From Verrucomicrobiia bacterium (GTDB lineage: Bacteria; Verrucomicrobiota; Verrucomicrobiia; Limisphaerales; JAEYXS01): 37,355 nucleotides of DNA. The stretch is taken from the NCBI GenBank assembly GCA_036405135.1, contig DASWYF010000043.1, positions 1 through 37,355 on the forward strand, read 5' to 3'. The translations under genes and the position numbers were made by a program. Below, in pieces: positions 1-7,484 of the stretch. The notes beneath the pieces are model-generated. The model searched no databases and had not been told where the DNA came from. It saw only the letters and a list, made by a program, of their open reading frames with translations. Every line of letters starts with the position of its first letter. Within the stretch, counting starts at the first letter, position 1.

Positions 1-50
1 TCCTGCTCGATCTCCCGTAAGGTCAAAGGCCGCTTGGGTTCTGGCTTCAT
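1..50 (-). CDS. Start of a leftward gene, cut by the window edge (unknown product)
   Basis: An ATG at 50-48 on the minus strand opens a frame that stays open to the window edge, giving 16 residues beginning MKPEPKRPLTLREIEQ. An AAAGGA motif ends six bases before the ATG, which is good Shine-Dalgarno spacing. The peptide is basic and proline-rich and is too short to assign to a family. It could be the N terminus of a regulator or envelope-biosynthesis protein, but nothing in it decides. The neighbouring glycosyltransferase on the other strand would be divergent from it, with about 380 bases between. Confidence 0.4.
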   Translation of the reverse strand, partial: MKPEPKRPLTLREIEQ

Positions 51-428
51 CCGTGTTCCTTTGGTTCGTGGTTGCCCCTTTGCACCCAGGATCGGAACCG
101 TTACCAACTCATTATGGGGGCAGTGTCAAGATGCGCCCGGATTCAACCTAGGCTTGCAAACACTGTCTCAATTTGTGAGAATTTTTCTATCATCAAGGTT
201 CCGGCCCAGTGGGGCTGCACCCTCCTTAACCTGAACATTGGGATAAGACAGAAGAGCAAAGACAAACTAAAACCACCGGGAACTGTCTCATCGAAGGGGG
301 ACTGAAACATGGGAGCAATCGATACAGGCTATCTTCGTTTGACAGATTAAGCCCTCAGTTCCAGGGGCGCGTAGAGCGCATCTAGGCAAATAGAATTTCC
401 CCGGACAAAACGAGATACACGCCTTGGC
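51..428. other. Intergenic region without a convincing gene
   Basis: Short overlapping frames here lack ribosome sites and protein-like composition. The region holds a 9-base direct repeat, ACTGTCTCA, at 162-170 and 282-290, the first followed by a small CTCA/TGAG hairpin. It probably contains the promoters of the two divergent genes, but no clear -10/-35 pair stands out. Confidence 0.5.
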
Positions 429-1427
429 ATGACAACATCCCAACCCTTATTGACGATTTCCATTCCAACCTACAACCGCGCCAAATTGCTTGAGGCGCGT
501 CTTCTGGAACTCTTGCCGCAAGTGGTGCCCGAAGTGGAGCTGATTGTCTGCAATGACGGTAGCACGGATGAGACAGTCCAAGTTTGCGAAAAATACCGCA
601 ACCAGGGTGTTCTCTACTATGAGAACAAGGTAAACATGGGGCTCTCCCGGAATATGCTCTCGGCCTTTGAAAACGCCCGGGGCAAATGGCTTTGGACATT
701 GGGAGACGACGACGGTGTTTTGCCGGATGCCGTAGGCAGGATTCTCTTGCTTTTAAGAAAATACCCGGAGGCTGGTGTCATTACGGTCAAAAACGAAACT
801 CTTCACTTTACGCACGAAAAAGAGTTCCATGATTTAGGGACATTTCTTCAGGAGCACGGAATCACGGATGTGATGTTCCAATCCAGCAACCTTTATCATA
901 TCGCAAGAATCAACAAGCATCTCAAGGTGTTTGCGCAGGGCATCATCACGATCTCGCCACATGTTGACTTAATCATCCGGATGCTGGAAACGCATACTGC
1001 GTCGCTTCAGTTTTCCCAGACGGAAATATTGGGCGAATGCGAAGCCAATCGCCGGTGGTCCTCCCTTGAACTGGCATTTGGTGTCAGCCTGCATCCTATT
1101 TTTATCCGGAGTCACTCCATTCAAAAGCGCGCCGCGATGAGCGCCTGGTTCAAGACGCGGTGGATGCACAAGTATGGACTTCGGGAAGTTCACGACGAAG
1201 CTTCCTTCACTCGCTGGAAGCAATTAACGCGCAATTGTGATTCTCTATTGAATAGTTTCGGCGCCCATTTCCTCAGCGTTCTTTTCTTCAACCAGTTTGA
1301 AATGAAGGAATGGCTCAATCATTTGCAAATGAGCGTTATTCGCTTGTTTCCTTTCTCCATGGTCAAGCGACCCATTCTGGAGATGAGAAACCGGAGGTTG
1401 GGAGATCGCATTTCGTATGATAATTGA
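429..1427 (+). CDS. Family 2 glycosyltransferase
   Basis: This 332-residue protein starts with a GT-A nucleotide-sugar binding fold: the ISIPTYNRAKLLEARL strand-helix at residues 8-23, then the VCNDGSTDET motif near residue 40 that contacts the nucleotide in GT2 enzymes. A GDDDG sequence near residue 93 supplies the metal-binding DxD-like acid cluster. The second half is less conserved and probably holds acceptor-binding helices; there is no transmembrane segment, so it is likely cytoplasmic or peripheral. The known family role is transfer of a sugar from a nucleotide donor to a polysaccharide, lipid or protein acceptor. The acceptor cannot be told from sequence. It stands alone, with no visible capsule or O-antigen operon inside the window, though such a cluster may lie to the left. 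Confidence 0.85.
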   Translation: MTTSQPLLTISIPTYNRAKLLEARLLELLPQVVPEVELIVCNDGSTDETVQVCEKYRNQGVLYYENKVNMGLSRNMLSAFENARGKWLWTLGDDDGVLPDAVGRILLLLRKYPEAGVITVKNETLHFTHEKEFHDLGTFLQEHGITDVMFQSSNLYHIARINKHLKVFAQGIITISPHVDLIIRMLETHTASLQFSQTEILGECEANRRWSSLELAFGVSLHPIFIRSHSIQKRAAMSAWFKTRWMHKYGLREVHDEASFTRWKQLTRNCDSLLNSFGAHFLSVLFFNQFEMKEWLNHLQMSVIRLFPFSMVKRPILEMRNRRLGDRISYDN

Positions 1428-1486
1428 CAGGGACACGACACCAACCGTATCGCGGACGAAATGATCGAGCACCTATTAGTCTAGTC

Positions 1487-1514
1487 CCCTTAGCCTTGAT
1501 ACCTAAGGGCTTTT
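1487..1514 (+). terminator. Possible intrinsic terminator after the glycosyltransferase
   Basis: A perfect 7-bp stem, CCCTTAG (1487-1493) and CTAAGGG (1503-1509), with a 9-base loop, is followed by C and four T. It lies 60 bases after the glycosyltransferase stop. The stem is modest and the T run short, so termination is only plausible. Confidence 0.4.
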
Positions 1515-1529
1515 GCGTCATATTGTTTT

Positions 1530-1549
1530 CGTGACTGACGTCAGTCACG
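1530..1549. promoter_or_regulatory. Perfect 20-bp palindrome, candidate operator
   Basis: The sequence is two exactly complementary 10-base halves, CGTGACTGAC and GTCAGTCACG, with no spacer. Perfect dyads this long without a loop fit a dimeric regulator site better than an RNA hairpin. It lies about 250 bases upstream of the next rightward gene and 100 after the preceding one. No protein partner can be named. Confidence 0.4.
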
Positions 1550-1795
1550 GGAAACGGATGCTTAGCACGATAGCGTCGTCATTGGTCCCGCAAGGTTGTT
1601 TTTCCTTGAAACAACCACGCATCCTTACCCTCTCCTGTTTCCTATTGCCCAGCCCCTTGGTCGCAAATCACCGTGCTCGGCTAATTATTCACAACTCATT
1701 CCTGATTCAGGCGCTTTCCAACCTGCTTTCGCGGGCTGGAATCGTTTTTGCTAAACCACTCACCAGCAGAGACAACCCCTGCTCACCCATTACCT

Positions 1796-2518
1796 ATGAA
1801 AGTCATCCGGCCTAATTGCAGGGTTCAATTCACCGCCGAGGATATCGAATTCGTGTTGCAAGTCCTCAGTCCCGGCACCACCCATCCCAGCCCCGCTTTC
1901 TCCAGTCTCCTCGCGGATGAAGAGTCGCGTGATCAGATCTTGGATGACGAACGGCTCTATCAAGCAGTGCTACAGGGCACGGGATGTCTACGCGTTTCGG
2001 CGCATCTCTACTTTTATGTGCTAGTGCGACGTGTCCTTCGTAAGGCGGGTATCGAGGATCGGCGTGTGGCGGATTATGTAGCGGAAGTGCTCGCGGAGTT
2101 TTCGCGATTGGAACGCCTCTCTCTGCAGCTCACGGCGGATTTTAATCCGCTCGAGTATCTCTTCGAGATGATGAGCGCGCTGCAGCAGGCGGATGAGCGC
2201 ACGAGCTTTCTCATCCGCGCACACATCGGGAATCATTCACTCTTTCTCTCCGGCGTGTTCCCGGAGCGCATCCGGCATCGGGCGGAGAAGAAAGGTTTCC
2301 CCGATCTCAGCTATTATGAGGGCATGGGGAGTTCGAACTATCGTGTGGCGAGTGATCATCGGCTGGCGCGGCAGTATGAACTGGCACCGGTGTTCTCCAC
2401 GCTCAGCGAATGTTTTCACGAGACGCGTGCCGCACTGAATGACTTGGCGGAGCGGATGCTGCATCTGGGCGAGAACAGCAATGACGCGATGCTGGTGCGG
2501 GCGTTTGGGAAGGCATGA
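1796..2518 (+). CDS. Conserved-looking protein of unknown function, 240 residues
   Basis: I do not recognise the family. The chosen ATG gives MKVIRPNCRVQFTAEDIEF; the frame extends 16 codons upstream only from a TTG. The protein is soluble, acidic in the N-terminal third and mostly helical, with leucine-rich stretches at residues 60-130. The central part (LRVSAHLYFYVLVRRVLRKA) and a C-terminal block of Arg/Glu-rich helices look like a compact cytoplasmic fold. No signal peptide, membrane segment, metal cluster or nucleotide motif is visible. Codon use matches its neighbours. A long hairpin repeat follows two bases after its stop and separates it from the converging esterase gene. Confidence 0.75.
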   Translation: MKVIRPNCRVQFTAEDIEFVLQVLSPGTTHPSPAFSSLLADEESRDQILDDERLYQAVLQGTGCLRVSAHLYFYVLVRRVLRKAGIEDRRVADYVAEVLAEFSRLERLSLQLTADFNPLEYLFEMMSALQQADERTSFLIRAHIGNHSLFLSGVFPERIRHRAEKKGFPDLSYYEGMGSSNYRVASDHRLARQYELAPVFSTLSECFHETRAALNDLAERMLHLGENSNDAMLVRAFGKA

Positions 2519-2520
2519 AG

Positions 2521-2588
2521 CGTTAAAAGGTTAAAACGTTAAATGGTGAAGACGTTTCAACCATTTAACGTTTTTAACGATTTAACGC
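2521..2588. repeat. Long A/T-rich hairpin between convergent genes (repeat family D)
   Basis: A 15-bp perfect inverted repeat, AAAACGTTAAATGGT (2533-2547) with ACCATTTAACGTTTT (2560-2574), is surrounded by imperfect arms extending to 2521 and 2588. Pieces of the same sequence recur between another convergent gene pair at 27190-27450. On the plus strand the stem runs into TTTTT, so it may work as a bidirectional terminator. Confidence 0.75.
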
Positions 2589-2634
2589 GCCGTCATTCGA
2601 GGACGACGACGAGGACGAGAACGATCACGAGCGG

Positions 2635-3534
2635 TTATTTCGTAAACCCCTGTTCTTTCAGCCAGTGGAGGCAATCGGCGGTCCAGGGGTGGCGGGCGGT
2701 CGGGTCCCAATTCGAGGAGCCGAGGCCGATGCCGTGTGCGCCCTTCGGATAGATGTGCAGGGCGAAGGGCACGTTGTTCTTTCGCAGACCAGCGGCGAAG
2801 TCGAGGGCGTTCTCCACTTTCACGGCGGTGTCTTCAAAGGTGTGGAAGATGAAGGTGGGCGGGGTGTCTTTCTTCACTTGTTTCTCATTGGAGAGGAGTT
2901 CTACGAGTTCGGCTGAAGGATTGTCGCCGAGCAAGTTTTTCTTCGAGCCGCCGTGGGTATTCGCGCCCATGGTGATGACGGGATAGCAGAGTATGCCAAG
3001 GTCAGGACGGGAGCTTTCTTTTTCGATCGGGTCTTTGGCGTTGGCGTCACCGGCATCGAAATGCGTGAGGAGCGTGGAGGCGAGGTGGCCACCAGCGGAG
3101 GAACCCATGAGTCCGATGCGTTTGGGATCGATCTTCCAATCAGCCGCTTTCGAGCGCACGTAACGGACGGCGCGGGAGACGTCGTTCAGCATCACAGGAT
3201 GACGATAACCTGCGGAGCCGAGGCGGTATTGGAGCACGAAGGCGGAGATGCCCTGCTCGTTCAGCCACATGGCATAATCGCGACCCTCATGCGGGGCGAG
3301 TCCGCCGTAGCCACCGCCTGGGCAGATGACCATGACGGCACCGGTGGCGATCTTGGGATTGGCGAAATAGGGCGTGAGCTTGGGCACGTCTTTGGCCTCG
3401 TCCTTGCCGAGGGCGCCGGGAGCGCCTTCCGCCCAGAGCGGGAAAGGTTCGCGCGGAGGACGTTGTTGGGCTTGGGCAGTGGAAGCGATGACGGCAAGTG
3501 ATGCCAGCAGGCAAAGTGCGGTGCGACAGTTCAT
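2635..3534 (-). CDS. Secreted alpha/beta hydrolase, acetyl-xylan-esterase-like (BD-FAE/Aes type)
   Basis: The ATG at 3534 gives a 299-residue precursor with a clean signal peptide (MNCRTALCLLASLAVIASTAQA). A longer frame to 3648 would bury that signal and is unlikely. The mature enzyme has the oxyanion-hole motif CPGGGYGG and the nucleophile elbow GSSAG with Ser146. Asp235 in FHTFEDTAV and His267 in KGAHGIG complete the triad. In this family such proteins deacetylate plant polysaccharides or cleave small esters in the periplasm. A final ARHPWTADCLHWLKEQGF block is common in verrucomicrobial homologues. Exact substrate is unknown. It converges on the unknown gene to its left and is probably monocistronic. 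Confidence 0.88.
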   Translation of the reverse strand: MNCRTALCLLASLAVIASTAQAQQRPPREPFPLWAEGAPGALGKDEAKDVPKLTPYFANPKIATGAVMVICPGGGYGGLAPHEGRDYAMWLNEQGISAFVLQYRLGSAGYRHPVMLNDVSRAVRYVRSKAADWKIDPKRIGLMGSSAGGHLASTLLTHFDAGDANAKDPIEKESSRPDLGILCYPVITMGANTHGGSKKNLLGDNPSAELVELLSNEKQVKKDTPPTFIFHTFEDTAVKVENALDFAAGLRKNNVPFALHIYPKGAHGIGLGSSNWDPTARHPWTADCLHWLKEQGFTK

Positions 3535-3594
3535 AGGATTGATGCGGGAAGGATATTCAGCAACGAGGAGAATGTGCAAGACCGGGGAAATTTT

Positions 3595-3700
3595 TAGCCA
3601 CAGATTTGCACGGATTAGGGAATCGCCGCAAAGAAGCGCAAAAGGCACAAGAGGAATGACGAAGAAGTTTTACCACGGAGGCACGAAGGACACGGAGAGA
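3595..3700. repeat. Intergenic repeat of the ACCACGGAGGCACGAAGG type (family E)
   Basis: Three blocks lie in a row: AGCCACAGATTTGCACGGATTAGG-like sequence (3595-3619), CGCAAAG/CGCAAAAG units (3626-3648) and a CACGGAGGCACGAAGGACACGGAG-like unit (3673-3697). I recognise this quasi-periodic sequence as an intergenic repeat found in many environmental bacteria. It carries no gene. Confidence 0.6.
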
Positions 3701-3733
3701 ATGGCAAAGGTTAGCAACGACTGATGATTGCGG

Positions 3734-4183
3734 TTACGGGGTGCTATTGGTCGCAGGGGTATTCGTCAAAGGCCAGCTTTCAGAAATCTCGGTTGAGGAA
3801 ACAAAAGAAAAATACCGCACTATATTGGTACTTTTAAGAACTGAGCCTGGACAAAAATCCAACGATTTACTGCCTGATGGCAGACGCATAAAGCTAGTCG
3901 CCACTTCATTAGTCCCCTGCCTGATACTGACAAAAATCCATTTATCGTCCTTCTTGAAGGGATACCAGGACCAACCGAAATCATACCCGCCCTGGTCATC
4001 CAACGTATATGATTTTTTAGAACTCAAATCCTCCAATCCAATGACTCGCATTTCTGCACCCGCTAAAGGGATTCCATTCTTAAAAAAACGGACTTTGGAT
4101 TGCCCCTGATAATAAACAAACTGGGAAATCAGATAAACACCACTAGCTATCACCCCTAAAACTATGGCCTTCTTTGGAGTCAT
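3734..4183 (-). CDS. Small membrane-anchored protein of unknown function
   Basis: This 149-residue product begins MTPKKAIVLGVIASGVYLISQF, a single membrane helix that may be an uncleaved anchor. The rest is a beta-rich domain (SKVRFFKNGIPLAGAEMRVIGLE, then aromatic-rich WSWYPFKKDDKWIF) resembling a transthyretin-like or carboxypeptidase-regulatory-like sandwich, placed outside the membrane. The last 40 residues are Ser/Thr-rich and look disordered. Base composition is noticeably more A/T-rich than most neighbours, which may mark a recent arrival. No family or pathway can be assigned. Confidence 0.6.
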   Translation of the reverse strand: MTPKKAIVLGVIASGVYLISQFVYYQGQSKVRFFKNGIPLAGAEMRVIGLEDLSSKKSYTLDDQGGYDFGWSWYPFKKDDKWIFVSIRQGTNEVATSFMRLPSGSKSLDFCPGSVLKSTNIVRYFSFVSSTEISESWPLTNTPATNSTP

Positions 4184-4274
4184 TTGAACGGGGCAATCAT
4201 CGTTTTAACGTAATTTATTTCAACGTTTATTCGCTTTGGCTATTGGTTGCCAGCTTCTTAATTGCATAAACGCG

Positions 4275-4317
4275 GCGGGACGCCGGGTTAACTCGCAGGC
4301 GAGGACGCCCGCGCTAC
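4275..4317 (-). repeat. GTAG-stem-TCCT palindromic repeat (family A, copy 1)
   Basis: Read on the minus strand it starts GTAG, then GCGGGCG, loop TCCT, CGCCTGC (one G-T pair), followed by a second GC-rich arm to 4271. The TAG of GTAG is the stop codon of the frameshifted gene to its right. Other copies are at 11870, 12011, 21731 and 23862. Confidence 0.65.
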
Positions 4318-4756
4318 AGGATTATGGTTTGGAGGTCGGCGAGGAGGACTTTTTGTTCTTCGGGGTCGGTGATGGCGGTGGCGTGTTGGTGGGCTTGGTC
4401 GAGGTGTTGTTGAGCGGCGGGGTCGTGGGTGAGGCTGAGGGCACGCGCGAGAGCTTCGTGGGCGTAGCCGAGATTGAAGGCGGGCAGTTTGTTTTGCTCG
4501 CTGATTTCGAGACAACGGCGTGCGTGATAGAGTGCGGGTTCGGGACGCTTAAGAACGGCGTAGACTCGGGATATCTGCCACTCGCCGATGCTGAGGTTGG
4601 TGGCGTTGCCGACCTTGCTCCAATGATAACAGGAAGCGTGTGCGCCGTGGATCATGGCGTCCGCCTCGGCAGCGGCTTCTCCATGAGTGTCCACGTCTGG
4701 TTGAAGAGGTCCACGGCAAGGCGGTGGTGGATTTCGGGGGTAATGGCGGTGGACAT
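4314..4756 (-). pseudogene. Helical-repeat (TPR-like) protein gene with a one-base frameshift
   Basis: A leftward ATG at 4756 begins MSTAITPEIHHRLAVDLFNQ, continues TWTLMEKP and hits a stop at 4652. The frame one base over carries on smoothly from AEADAMIHGAHASCYHWSKV to a stop at 4314. Joined, they make about 147 residues with no gap, so one base appears to be missing around 4670-4690. The joined product is a soluble, helix-rich protein with a tetratricopeptide-like pattern (AHASCYHWSKVGNATNLSIG, then YHARRCLEISEQNKL). Either the gene is broken, the base was lost in sequencing, or the protein is made by frameshifting; no slippery heptamer is evident. The stop codon lies inside a dispersed repeat. 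Confidence 0.6.
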
Positions 4757-4911
4757 GGGCAGAGGATAAAACCGAACGGAACAGAAGTCCAAAGCCGAAA
4801 CTCGCTGCTCCGGTTTCGGTTGCTTACGAAAGGTTTTCTTTTCATGCTCGGGGGATGATTTTCAAGCAGAGTTCTGACTTGGTTTCTTCTTTTTCTTCCA
4901 AGGGTGTTTTC

Positions 4912-7473
4912 ATGGCCCTAAATGGAGCAGCGCTGATGCTGGTGCTGGCGCTCGCTTTCACGGGGTGCCAGAGCAAGTCGGCTTCGCAAGGGGGGAATCA
5001 AACCACGGCCACCGCCACTGCCAAGACGGGCACGAACTCCCCTGCCCCGCAAGCGACCGAGAGCAAGGTGGTGAAGGGCCTGCGCACGCCGACGGTGCTG
5101 AATGTGAAGCCGACGGCGGTGTTCAAGGCGGAGAAGCTGGCGGCGATGGATGCGGCGATCACGAATGCGATCGGGGAAGGGAAACTGCCCGGCGGTGTGC
5201 TCTGGCTGGAGCGCGGGCAGGAGGTTTATCTGCGCGGCTATGGCTGGCGCGCAGTGGAGCCGAAGCGCGAGGTGATCACGACGGATACGATCTATGATGC
5301 GGCGTCGCTCACGAAGGTCGTGGCGACGACTCCGGCGATCCTCATCCTGCTGGATCGCGGTCTCCTGCAATTGAACGATCCGGTGAAACGGTTCATCCCG
5401 GAATTCACGGGCGGCGGGAAAGAGAATGTGACGGTGCGGCATCTGATGACGCATGTGTCCGGCCTGCGCTCGGGTCTCGGCGCGACGCCCGCGTGGACCG
5501 GTTATGACACGGCGATCAAGCGGGCTTGCGGTGAGACATTGCAGACGGAGCCGGGCGCGAAGTTTCTCTACAGTGATATCAATTTCATCCTCCTCGGTGA
5601 GATCGTGCGGCGCGCGAGCGGGATGCCGCTGAACCAATTCGTGGAGGAGAACATCTACAAGCCGCTGAAGATGGTGGACACGGGTTACCTCCCCTCCCCT
5701 GACAAACTGAGCCGCATCGCGCCGACAGAGTCGATCGAGGGCAAGCCGCTGCGCGGTGTGGTGCATGATCCGACCTCGCGCAAGATGGGTGGGGTGGCGG
5801 GGCACGCGGGTCTCTTCACCACGGCGAATGATTTGGCGCGGTATGCGCGGATGATCTTGAACGGCGGTTCGCTGGATGGGGCGCGGGTGCTGAAGACGAC
5901 GACGGTGCAGATGATGGAGAATGTGCATACGCCCTCTGCGGTGGCGGATCGGCGCGGGCTGGGCTGGGATATTGATTCCAGCTATGCGGGGCCGCGCGGG
6001 AATGTGTTCCCGATCGGTTCGTTCGGGCACACGGGCTGGACGGGCACGTGCCTGTGGATCGATCCGTTTTCGCAGACGTTCTACATCTTCGTCTCGAATC
6101 GCAATCATCCGACGGAGAAGGGTTCCGTGACGGCGTTGCGTCGCGTGCTCGGCACACTCGCGGCGGAAGCGGTGAATGGGTTTGATTTCAACAAGGTGCC
6201 GGGAGCTTTGCCACCGCGCATGACGAACAAGGTTTCGCAGATCGAATTACTCGAATACGCGGCGGCGGACGGAGGGGCACCCCTCACCCCAACCCTCTCC
6301 CCTCCGAGGGGCGAGGGAGAAAAAACTGGTGCAGCCGAGCGCAAGGGTCCGCAGGTGCTGAATGGCATCGATGTGTTGAAGCGGGAGAAGTTCGCGCGGT
6401 TGAAGGGATTGCGCCTCGGCCTGATCACGAATCACACGGGGCAGGACAAGGATCGTAATCCGATCATCGATATGCTGCACGAGGCGGAGGGCATCCAGCT
6501 CAAGGCGCTGTTCGGGCCGGAGCATGGTATTCGCGGGTTGCTCGATGAGAAGGTGCCGGACAGCAAGGATGAGAAGACGGGCTTGCCGGTTTACAGCCTC
6601 TATGGCGAGACGCGCGTGCCGAAGCCGGAGCATCTGAAAGACCTCGATGCGTTGATCTTCGACATCCAGGACATCGGGTGCCGGTTCTACACGTATCCGT
6701 CCACGATGGGGAATTGCATGGAGGCGGCAGCGAAGGCGAAGATCAAGTATTTCGTGCTGGATCGCGTGAATCCGATCACGGGCACAGCGATCGATGGGCC
6801 GGTGCTGACGGATAAGACGAGTTTCGTAGCGTATCATCAGGTGCCGGTGCGGCATGGGATGACAATCGGTGAACTGGCTAAGATGTATAATGCGGAAAAG
6901 AAATTCGGCGCGGACCTGACGGTGATCGAGATCGAGGGCTGGAAGCGCGGGATGTGGTTCGATGAGACGGGGCAGCCGTGGAAAAATCCGTCACCGAACA
7001 TGCGCAGCCTCACACAGGCGACGTTATATCCGGGCGTGGGTTTGCTCGAATTCTCCGCCGTGTCCGTGGGGCGCGGGACGGATACGCCGTTCGAAGTTGT
7101 CGGGGCGCCTTACATTGATGATCTAAAACTCGCAGCGGAATTGAACGCGGCGGGATTGAAGCATGTGCGCTTCGTGCCGATCCGCTTCACACCAAATGCG
7201 AGTGTGAACAAGGACAAGGAATGTCGCGGCGTGAACATCATCCTGACGGATCGCGAGAAGTGCGAGGTGGTGGATATCGGCATCTTGATCGCGTCCACGC
7301 TGCATCGGATGTATCCTAATGATTATGATCTGAACAAGTTCAAGAAGTTGTTGGGTCATGACGCGACGATCGAGATGATCCGCGAGGGGAAATCCGTGAA
7401 GGAGATCCGCAAATCATGGGAACCGGCGGTGAAGGAGTTCATGAAGCGGCGGAAGGAGTTTTTGATTTATTGA
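4912..7473 (+). CDS. Lipoprotein fusing an AmiE/beta-lactamase-fold hydrolase to a NamZ (DUF1343) exo-muramidase
   Basis: From the ATG at 4912 (AAGGGTG just upstream) the product has 853 residues. An ATG at 4855 adds 19 residues before the same signal. The start MALNGAALMLVLALAFTGC ends in a lipobox, so it should be an envelope lipoprotein. Residues about 70-430 are a class C beta-lactamase-type serine hydrolase: Ser132 in SLTK, Tyr220 in YSD, and HTG at 373-375. Residues about 480-850 are DUF1343/NamZ (LGLITNHTGQ, FGPEHGIRG, FDIQDIGCRFYTYPSTM). In Bacillus subtilis, AmiE removes peptide from MurNAc and NamZ releases terminal MurNAc, encoded by separate neighbouring genes. The fusion suggests one protein trims muropeptides and shortens glycan chains. 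The linker contains a translated dispersed repeat. Confidence 0.9.
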   Translation: MALNGAALMLVLALAFTGCQSKSASQGGNQTTATATAKTGTNSPAPQATESKVVKGLRTPTVLNVKPTAVFKAEKLAAMDAAITNAIGEGKLPGGVLWLERGQEVYLRGYGWRAVEPKREVITTDTIYDAASLTKVVATTPAILILLDRGLLQLNDPVKRFIPEFTGGGKENVTVRHLMTHVSGLRSGLGATPAWTGYDTAIKRACGETLQTEPGAKFLYSDINFILLGEIVRRASGMPLNQFVEENIYKPLKMVDTGYLPSPDKLSRIAPTESIEGKPLRGVVHDPTSRKMGGVAGHAGLFTTANDLARYARMILNGGSLDGARVLKTTTVQMMENVHTPSAVADRRGLGWDIDSSYAGPRGNVFPIGSFGHTGWTGTCLWIDPFSQTFYIFVSNRNHPTEKGSVTALRRVLGTLAAEAVNGFDFNKVPGALPPRMTNKVSQIELLEYAAADGGAPLTPTLSPPRGEGEKTGAAERKGPQVLNGIDVLKREKFARLKGLRLGLITNHTGQDKDRNPIIDMLHEAEGIQLKALFGPEHGIRGLLDEKVPDSKDEKTGLPVYSLYGETRVPKPEHLKDLDALIFDIQDIGCRFYTYPSTMGNCMEAAAKAKIKYFVLDRVNPITGTAIDGPVLTDKTSFVAYHQVPVRHGMTIGELAKMYNAEKKFGADLTVIEIEGWKRGMWFDETGQPWKNPSPNMRSLTQATLYPGVGLLEFSAVSVGRGTDTPFEVVGAPYIDDLKLAAELNAAGLKHVRFVPIRFTPNASVNKDKECRGVNIILTDREKCEVVDIGILIASTLHRMYPNDYDLNKFKKLLGHDATIEMIREGKSVKEIRKSWEPAVKEFMKRRKEFLIY
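6278..6321. repeat. CCCTC-hairpin repeat inside a coding region (family B, copy 1)
   Basis: The arms CCCTC-T-CCCCTC (6293-6304) and GAGGGG-C-GAGGG (6306-6317) form a stem with one mismatch, preceded by CACCCCTCACCCC. It is nearly identical to the reverse complement of the copy at 24893-24938. Here it is translated in frame as APLTPTLSPPRGEGEK between the two enzyme domains of the lipoprotein. Confidence 0.85.
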
Positions 7474-7484
7474 GCGACAAGTGA

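Larger units (their letters stand above)
1428..1795. other. Intergenic spacer with terminator-like hairpin and palindrome
   Basis: Apart from the hairpin and the 20-bp palindrome listed separately, nothing recognisable is seen. A 100-codon open frame at 1513-1815 runs through the palindrome, starts with TTG and reads as non-protein-like sequence, so it was not called. Confidence 0.5.

Noticed and set aside
4918..6108. A 396-codon minus-strand frame.
   Set aside because: It is opposite the beta-lactamase-type domain of the fusion lipoprotein and is extremely Arg/His-rich.
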